The notes under the pieces were generated by a model. It searched no databases. It was given only the letters and a program-made list of their open reading frames with translations, and was not told where the DNA came from. From Rhea pennata (taxonomy: Eukaryota > Chordata > Aves > Rheiformes > Rheidae), in NCBI RefSeq assembly GCF_028389875.1, contig NC_084677.1, positions 11,140,017 through 11,204,016 on the forward strand: a stretch of DNA of 64,000 bases, in the 5' to 3' direction. The position numbers and the translations under genes were made by a program. Shown here piece after piece: positions 42,601 through 51,600 of the stretch. Positions within the stretch are counted from its first letter, which is position 1. The number at the start of each line of letters is the position of its first letter.

Positions 42601-45600
42601 GGTTAGAGAAGCAGAAAGAGCAGACTCCACCAGGATCTCAGTAGCATATATAAAGAAGTCAGCAGATGCAGTCTCTAACCAAGCCACAAAATGGAACATT
42701 CTCAATTTAATTATGATCCTACACATAAGACCCCTTACTCAGAAAGCCAGAGCTGTTGCAAAGTATGCATCAATGGATTCACTGTGAATAGATTGGTTTC
42801 ATTCCAGCTTTTCACTTCCTTGTAAGAGCTATGCCATGGGACGGGGGCACGGACCACTCTCTGAGGAAAAGGGCGTGGGGTATTTTCAATAAATAATCTC
42901 TCTCTCTCAGCTGGATCCATCAAGATGTAATCAACTAAAACAAATCATATATAAGACTGTGAGATTGCATGTCAAGCCTGCATATACAAACAAAATATCT
43001 TCACAGTTCAGAAAGTCATAGAATTTTGCATATTTAAAACACACAGTATCATATAGTTACTTCTATGCTTTTAGGATGATATATAGCACAACAATGAACT
43101 TACCAGAAAAGACAAACTAAAGGGGACGTAGAAAGATATCAGAGGTTATGAGGTTACAGAACTCAGAGTGAACACTATTCACTCTTTTTATGTCAAACTA
43201 ATAAATGAATGAGAGGCTGCAACTCATAGGTCAACATATTTAAGAAAATTAAACAGAAGTATTACATAGCTGGAAAACCCAGGAGCCAAATGCTGCATCT
43301 GAATTTTAAGAGGAAATGGATAATATTATTCATTCAATGTATTAAAGGGGGGAATAGATTTCATTCCTCCAGACATATGTCATGTGCAAGAGTCGGGAAG
43401 CAGTTGTAACTCACTGCACAGTTAACGTTTGGTCTTATCTGAAGGAGCAGAAACTGGTTAATTCCAGCATATCAGTTCTGAGTGATCATATATTCCATCT
43501 GGAAACCAGATCTCTGATTTTCTAAACTCTGGAACTAATTCTTACCTAGTACCATTTTAAGAAGATAATCTCTATTGTTACAAGCATGTTTGGCACTCTA
43601 CAAAATACAACCAAAAGAAATCTTTATCACCAAGACACTCATCACAGCTTCATTTTCATTTATTTTACTAATATAAGGTAAGTTTTTCATGAACAGCAGA
43701 TCCAACAAAACCTAGCTACCTACAGCTTGCATCTCACAGATGGGGACCCCATACAAATTCTCTACTGTCTGCTTTGAGGTCACCTCCTTCTGTAGTTCTC
43801 TGAGTGACAATTAATAGCTCTCACATGTATTCATAAAATGCACACTGAATTTCTCTGAAGTCACAGCCCATTATCTAAAGTCATTATCCACTATGCTGAA
43901 TTTCTTTGAGATTATCTAACAGGAGAGTGGTATTGAAATAAAGACAGATATACATGCACAAGACAAGGGACTGCATAGCCTAATTCCTTATGAAACCACT
44001 TCCCTCTTGGCCATAACGTAGATACAGGTCAGCCTAACACTACTATGAAACTAGGTGCTCAGAGGGAACATACTGCAGCACCAACTGACCTTACATGCTC
44101 AAGCTACCCTGAGATACAATCTCATTCTCTGAAGACTACAATTTATTAGCAACACACAGCCATCACCCAGCCCTTCAGCCAAGACAATTTCCATGTCCAT
44201 TTTATACGTCAGTAGAATGAATCACTGATTTACAACACAGTACAAAGAGAAAGGACCAGGTAAGAAGGCCGCCAGGCTAACGCCGAGTGTCCCCAGTCCT
44301 TTGATAAGAAGCAGATTAGCTGAAGTGACCTCTGAAGTCCAGTGACAGCAGTTTGGACAAACTATGTTTTTTTCCTGCTCTAATGTTATTTTTCAAATGG
44401 GTATTTTCTACTGAAAGAGTTCTTTCAATTGCCAAGTGTTGAATAGTAGGAAACACCCATCACATCAATATCCCCCCAAATCTACTAGGCAAAGTAATCT
44501 CATCTTAAGCAGCCAATTTATTTCTGAATTACTGAATCCAGTTTCACACAGTTCTCTACATGCTAATTACATATATTAGTCTGGACCATTTCCAGCTACC
44601 CCATTAACAGATCATCTACCTCACAGATACCTCTCTCTGAGACAGATACCTGCCAATATCACACAGTATGTTCAGAGCAGGGCTATCACTACACTAGCTC
44701 ACTCCAGATCCAGAATTAGGAACAGGACTAGTATTTTTCTGCCATAGTGTAAACCACTTTCCAATGTCATAGTTAGAAAAAATATATATTATTTCACAAA
44801 ACAAGTAACTGTACAGGGAGGTATTAGTCCTAATATACATTATCATAAATTCTGGGATTGGGTCACCTTGATTGTCATAGAGATAGGAAAAAATATAAAC
44901 ATAGTACAAAACATTCATGCATTCTGAACTACTAGTAAGTTTTGACTCTTACCAATGGCCTTCATGAGGTTGATACGATAGTCTGCCTTAATCTCTTCTT
45001 TTAAACTTTCAAGTAAATTCTCCAGTTCTGGATTAGTAAGAATATGAGCCGGAATACGCTTTAAAATTACATTTATCACTTCCTTGTCTTGAGGTGCAAG
45101 CATGTCTTCTTGTACTCCATTATATATGTAGTAACAGTATCTCTACAAAATAATGTTAAAATATTATGCTTATTGTATGACTTTTCTAACATACAGTGAA
45201 ATATTTTTAGTTTTTTATTTCTTGAAACCTTTTCACATTGAAAGGCTCTTGCATAGCATGTATTTTGGCTATCGCTGTCTCTTGGTTCTTTGTAAAGCAC
45301 TGCCAATGCCTCACATTCTTACAGTACTTCCCTCTGTTCTGGTGCAAGCAGTTATGTCAAAAGAACCAAGTGCAGTGTATTAAATTACTGATGTCTGGTG
45401 CACAAGCCAACAGCATGCAAGGTTAAGAATTTAGCAAGATAGTCCTAGTTGCAGACGCATTAGAACGAAAAGCAGACCGAGCAGCTGGAAAGAAACAAAC
45501 AGGAAACGTACAGAGTTGACATAAGATTTAACAGCAATTAGCTACAGTGAATATTTACATCTTCTAAACCTCATGCATTGTCTTCCTCTCTCAACTGTTT

Positions 45601-48600
45601 TTAAGTAAACAGTTTACAGATATATATTGCTGATGATTATTTTTGCTACTTTTCTCAACCTTTAAAATTAGAGTAAATACCTCTATATCATTTTCTGAAG
45701 GTGGCTTTTCTCGTTCGTGTATCTCTTCCTCATGTAAGCGCATGACAACCAGCTGTTCTTCTGGAGTTAATGGTTGGTTGTCTGTATAATGTATGACGTT
45801 TAATTGTGGCAGATGACCAGGTACACATAGTGAAAAGCGCTCTGAACTGTTTAACAATGTTGATGTACTTCTGAAACAAAAGAACACAAATATAGTGAAT
45901 AAAGAAGCTAGAATGGATTCTTGAATCAATGTGGACAAATGACAAGCATATCTAGGCCAGTGACACTGCACTGAGGATAAGTGTAGCCTATGATGAAGTA
46001 TTTAAATTACTCGTTAAAAAAACTCAGTAAAGTTATATAGCACACTGTATCACTTTAACAGAAAGAGTACAACATGCTGTTTTAATGTCATAAGAACTTC
46101 TCAGGTGTGTCACTGTCACTGAGACAGGCAGCATCCTAAAGGCAACTCCACCAGAGGCAGACCTGCTAGCACTGTTTTCAGGTTTATCTTACCAAACTCT
46201 TAAGAGTCTGAGCCAAAAGTCTGACTCAGCTCATTTGCATATACATGTTATATTACAGTCTTCAGTTTCATAATTATACACTATTTTCTATATGACTTTT
46301 GTCCCCACTGCTTAGGATGAACAATATTCAGCCAATAAGCAGTTATTCAATAATTTTTACCTTGTTTTTCAGTATGTCGCTCTATTCTTTATTTACTCCA
46401 CATTATCAAGTCCTTAGTTGAAAAGAAAATTTAAACATCCCATCCCTTTTATGCTACTCACCATCATTTTATCTTAATAAGGAATAAGTTACTGTCATAG
46501 CACTTTCAAAGAGGATTATTTCTCTCTGTTTCACAGATGAAGAGAACAAGCCTCAAAATACAAATATTCAGCCCAATTGAGTGACTTTATTTCTACAAAC
46601 TACTTTTTTATAAACTAAACTCTAGGTTCTCAAGTCAGCAGTCAGAAAGGAAGGCCTTTTGGTTAGCATGCCTAAGAGTGAAATTTGCCCAGCCTCAAAG
46701 CAGCAGTGAAAGGTGCTCATTTAGCACACAGTGGAATTTCAAACTCGAGGCATACACTTTTTGTAGACACTTAACATTTCATCAGCATCCACATCAAAAC
46801 AAAAATTAAAGCACAGTTCAGATACATAAACTGAGTGTAATAATCTGTATCTTTTTAACATTACAGTACATTACCTATCAGAATCACACTGACTTCTTTT
46901 CATAAGTTTGAGCCTTTTTACAGAAGGGGAAAATTCTTTTGAAGCTTTAAGCACTGGTTAAGAAAATCACATACAGGAATGCTACTTCAAACAGGGTATT
47001 ACTTCAGACTGTTAAAAAACAGAGCTGAGTCAAGGTAATGAAAAAGCTGAGTCAGGTAACAAAATAACAGAAAAATACAATGTCACAGAGAAAGTTTTAG
47101 TATTGACTTAGGCCTTAGCAAAATGTTTTGAACATATTAAAGATTTCGCCAAGTCTGGGCCCATAATGTAGGTCTAGGAGAGCATTCAGCATATGCTTAA
47201 GACTTCAGTGCTTACATACCTTCCGGCAAAACCCCCTGTTTTCAGCATTCGGACTTTCTATTTTAAACTTAAAAGCAACATGGTAAAATATATGTAGTTC
47301 CACCAGATATGCTGCACATGAAAAATCTGAAGAGTACAAACTATTAGCATGTGTTTTTCAGAGTAAATAAGCAGGCCTTTTGAACAAATTAACACATCAT
47401 GCCTTTACTCCAAGAAATGCACTGTGGCCTGCCTGCCACATCCTATCCATGTAGCAGAAGTCCAGTGAGCAAAGGAATCAGGTACATGATAAAGAAACTG
47501 TTAAGAGATATAATGAGCAAAACCAAACCATTCTTAAGTAATGTGCAAGGGGAATAAGTGGATATGGAAACTAAAATGTCTCATCTACTCCATGGAAAGG
47601 AAACTGAATTTCTAACACTTCAGGGAAGCAAAGCAACTATGCAGGATGAGTATATTAACAGGTAGACTGATGAATGGTATGGACTTTTTACCCTGATACA
47701 GAAAACATTTAATCAGATAATTAGTAAATAAAGTTCATGACATAATTGACTGGTTTTGGAACTTGTACAGACTAGGTAATGAAGTTAGTTTGACACTTGC
47801 AACTAGTAAGACACTTCATATATATATAAAAAAAGTTTCTTAGGCTTTGCTGTATGTATTGGCAAGCTTAAATAGCACAAGTTTTATAACTCCTAAAAAC
47901 TTCATTTGCATTATATCACAATGTCATGTTGAATCAACAACATATAGTATCTCATATTGTAGGATTACATAGATATGCATCGTTTGCTAACAAACACATC
48001 AATTACGTGGTTTAGACATAAGCACTGTATTAATTCCATTTGCAGTTGCTCTTCAAGGGAACACTGTGCCAATTCCTGTGCCTATCTCCCATCTTGTTTT
48101 CTATGCTAGGCTTAAGAGTATGAGCATAACAGGTGTGTATGCTGAACTTGTTTCTGCACTTTGTTGTTGGAACTAACTTTATTTCTAGTAATAACAACAG
48201 CTAACTTGTATTTTGTCCAGTTTCGGTTTTGCAAACAACTCCCTACAATAACTGCAGGCAATTGTTTGGAGGAATGAATCTAACAAATTAATCAGAAACT
48301 GGCTTTACCTTTACTGAAGTTATACTTAACTTTGGAAAATTGTCTATAATGACCACGAGGTGATAAGCTTGTGAGCCTTTACCAGGAAAGAGCAATTTTG
48401 CCAGGGATGATGCTTTAAAGGATAAGCAATTAGGGATAAAAATGCACAGAACAAACAAGGTTAAACTCATGAGCACATTCAAACATGGATACACGGTGAG
48501 GCTGTTCTCTGCTTTGCTGAAGCCAGTGATGCACTTGCCACAGAGGAGGACTCTACTCTGTGCACATTTTTCAGTTTCAAATCCCGTGCAGTAAGAGTGT

Positions 48601-51600
48601 AGTTATTAGCTATGGAGTCACTTGGGCTCCGGTAGTAACGTTGTTCTTTGAATGGAACTGCCAAAGTCCATGACACTCGCTGCATCAAAGGAGGATAACA
48701 GCTGTTCTTAAGGACAAGCTGAAATTGGGGGGAAAAAAAAGAATCACACACTGCATAGTGATTTTAAGAGGCTTCTTAGAGATCGAACAGGGCTAAAATT
48801 CAATTAGTATGAAGAGAAAATACACCAATCTCACTCAGTGAGAGTCATTTGATCACAATTTTATTCTTAGATCCTAATGTTCCACACACACATGAGTAAT
48901 TTTACATAGCTCTTCTGTGGTAGAATTCATGCATTTTTGCATAATCAAGATATTTTTATAAATAATAGAAAGTACTAGTACATTATTTAGTACCATTTAT
49001 TCCCACCACATCTCCCTCTTGCTTCTTCTCTTTTCCTTAAGTTTGGTTAAAGTTAAAAAAAATCCTTTTTTTCTCAAGCAACATCAGTTAACAAATTCAG
49101 CTATTATCTTTCTCTCTCTCCCATATCAATAAAAGATTTGCAATAGATATCTTCTGTCTCTTCATTTCTTGTTCCTTCTAGGGTGACTCAGTATCTATTG
49201 ACTGGCTTGTCATCAGTCCCAATGTTCAAACTTTAATGAGACAATTCACAGTAAAAAGGAACACGAGATCAAGAAATATGAAGATACACTCATCCTCAGG
49301 GAGAAAATGTACATAAGAAAGAACCATTAATGTACTTTATATCATGGTTCCTATAACTCTCATTTTAAATTTATGTTTAGCTTGTTTTGTATCACATCTT
49401 GTTCAGAGATTTTTTTTCTTAGTTGGAATAATGAGCCATATCTCTATCACTCATTTTTTCCTTTTTTAGCACAGCATTACTACCATCAATTTTAAATCAT
49501 TCTTTAAAAAAAGCTTCTAAATACATTCATGATATCCCATCTTTGGTTCCCTAATATCTCTTGCCTTTCCCTAGGAGCTGCTATTAAACTCATCTCCTCA
49601 GCTGATGAGCATGTTACAGCCTCTGAAAGGACAGTGTATTAAAGCACAGAATAGCTGCTTTCCATTTATCCCACAGATGCAGCTATGAATTTTCTCTTAG
49701 TCTATCATGAGCTTTAGTGAGAATGATAACAAAAAAGTTAGTCAATTTGAAATAGGTGATAAGGTAATATTATTACTTCTGCTTTGCATTTTTCTTCCAA
49801 CTGATGAGGCTAATCTTATCAGCAAAGAAAAAGGCATTCACGCTTTTGCTAAACTGCAGTCATACTCCCTAAGTCAGCTTCTGCAACTTCACAGAATCTT
49901 TTCAGTTCCATTTCTTCCATCCGCTTTGCACCTGAAAGCTTTCCAGAAAGGCACGGAGCAATGCAAATAGTACAGAAGAGTATGTCCTTGAATTACAATT
50001 TTGTGGAACAAACTGGTACATGAATTAAAAATAGTTCAGAGATTTGGAGCTTTTTCCCTGGGAAGTCACTGTACATCTTGGGAACTGCTGAAGTCAGCAT
50101 AAGCTCTGAATTCTCAGCAACCCTCCTAATTAGATCTGCTTTTTAAATTGTATTTTTTTCCCTACTAGGAACAAGAACTTCCTGCATGCAGCGCAGATGC
50201 CTTGCTAATGGTGATACCAAAGGGAATCCTGGCATAAAGTGGACCAGAAAAAGAAACAGCTATTCCTGGAGAAGAACAAAGAATGACACCTGGCAAAATC
50301 TACCATTTATGTAACAGATTTGACATGACACAGGAATTTCAGGTTTGGCTAAATCCTGTCCCATGTATCATATAAACCTTTGATGCACACTTATGAAGTC
50401 TGATTGATTTTCAGGTAAAATAAAAGAGTTTTATACAAATCTTCATCAAATAAAATACATTTCCCTTTTTTACCCTTAGAGTATCTTTTTCAGTAAGTAG
50501 CTTTTCCCTAATTTTAACAAAGTCCAAAATAACACATTTTCCATCAGAAGTTAGTCTGGTATCTTCACAAACCTTATCTTTCTAATGCAAAGTATTCTAG
50601 ACAAACTGAAGTACTGACACAAACTTTGCCACATAAGTAACTGTGGAGCGTAGGGCGTAGGCCATCTCTTTTTTCTTCATCTCGTAAGTGCTAGTATGGG
50701 TAACTTTTATTCCTGTGTCATATAGTACTGGTTGTAGTTGTGCAGCTGTACAACTCTTTAGATCAAGGCTGTACCTGTCAAGCTCTCAGTTGGTTTTAGA
50801 ACAGCATTCTAACTCTTTTTGTGTGTGTGTGTGTATGCTCTGCCTTAAAGTACTTACATGGAGAAAAAAAAATCACAATTTGTTTGGAAGAAGAATAAAA
50901 TATTACTATTTGCTTAATTTCCCAGGATCTTTAAATTTATGGTCCAGTAATATTAGTATTTTTAAAATTCTGAATTGTTTTGATTTTTTTAATTTCACAA
51001 TTAAAGTCAAAATTAATTTTAATTCAAAATTTAAAAAATACTAATATATTTAAAGATAAATGTATAGATTTATCTTTAAATGTATAGGTCATAAATTCAA
51101 AGATCAGTTTTAAAACTTCCAAAGTGTAATGTCCAAATCATGATCGAAGCAGTCATAACACTTTTAATTAAGTATCTGACAACATGTTTAGTACTTTAAC
51201 TTAATAATTTAATTAGCTTTTCCTAAAATCATTCTAGCACCTGTGATTAAATGGATACCCTGCTGAAAGTGGGGATAGCACATACCTGATACAATTCTGA
51301 AGGCACAGCTGAAGTAGAAGCAGGTAGAGGTGGTAATTCCGGTATGCCTTTTGAATGACTCATGTTATATACAGAATCATTTTGCAACTAGAGGGAATTG
51401 AAAACAAATTCAAAACATTTACGAAACTACAGTGCTTTGAAAAAGATTCATTCAAGAAAAAAAGAGACTTTCAGTTTGCATTGAAAATGACATACTGCAG
51501 CTTTTCTAACGTTAAGGAAAAGGACATTCTGCAGAGTGGGTTACTCAGCAAAATAGGCTTTCAGGTTACACTGTTCTCTAGTCATCTGATAAACTATCCA

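Larger units (their letters stand above)
42935..48492 (-). other. DNAH3 introns 3-6: non-coding content
   Basis: Gaps at 42935-44952, 45143-45680, 45871-46874 and 46954-48492. Mostly unique AT-rich DNA. A MIR-like word (TTTCACAGATGAAGAGAACA) occurs at about 46530. No further exon with homology was found, but the diverged N-terminal coding region leaves room for a small missed exon between 46954 and 48492. Confidence 0.45.

Noticed and set aside
50688-51044. 118-codon plus-strand frame
   Set aside because: Cys- and Phe-rich then Lys/Asn/Ile-rich from AT-rich DNA, running into an inverted repeat; no homology.
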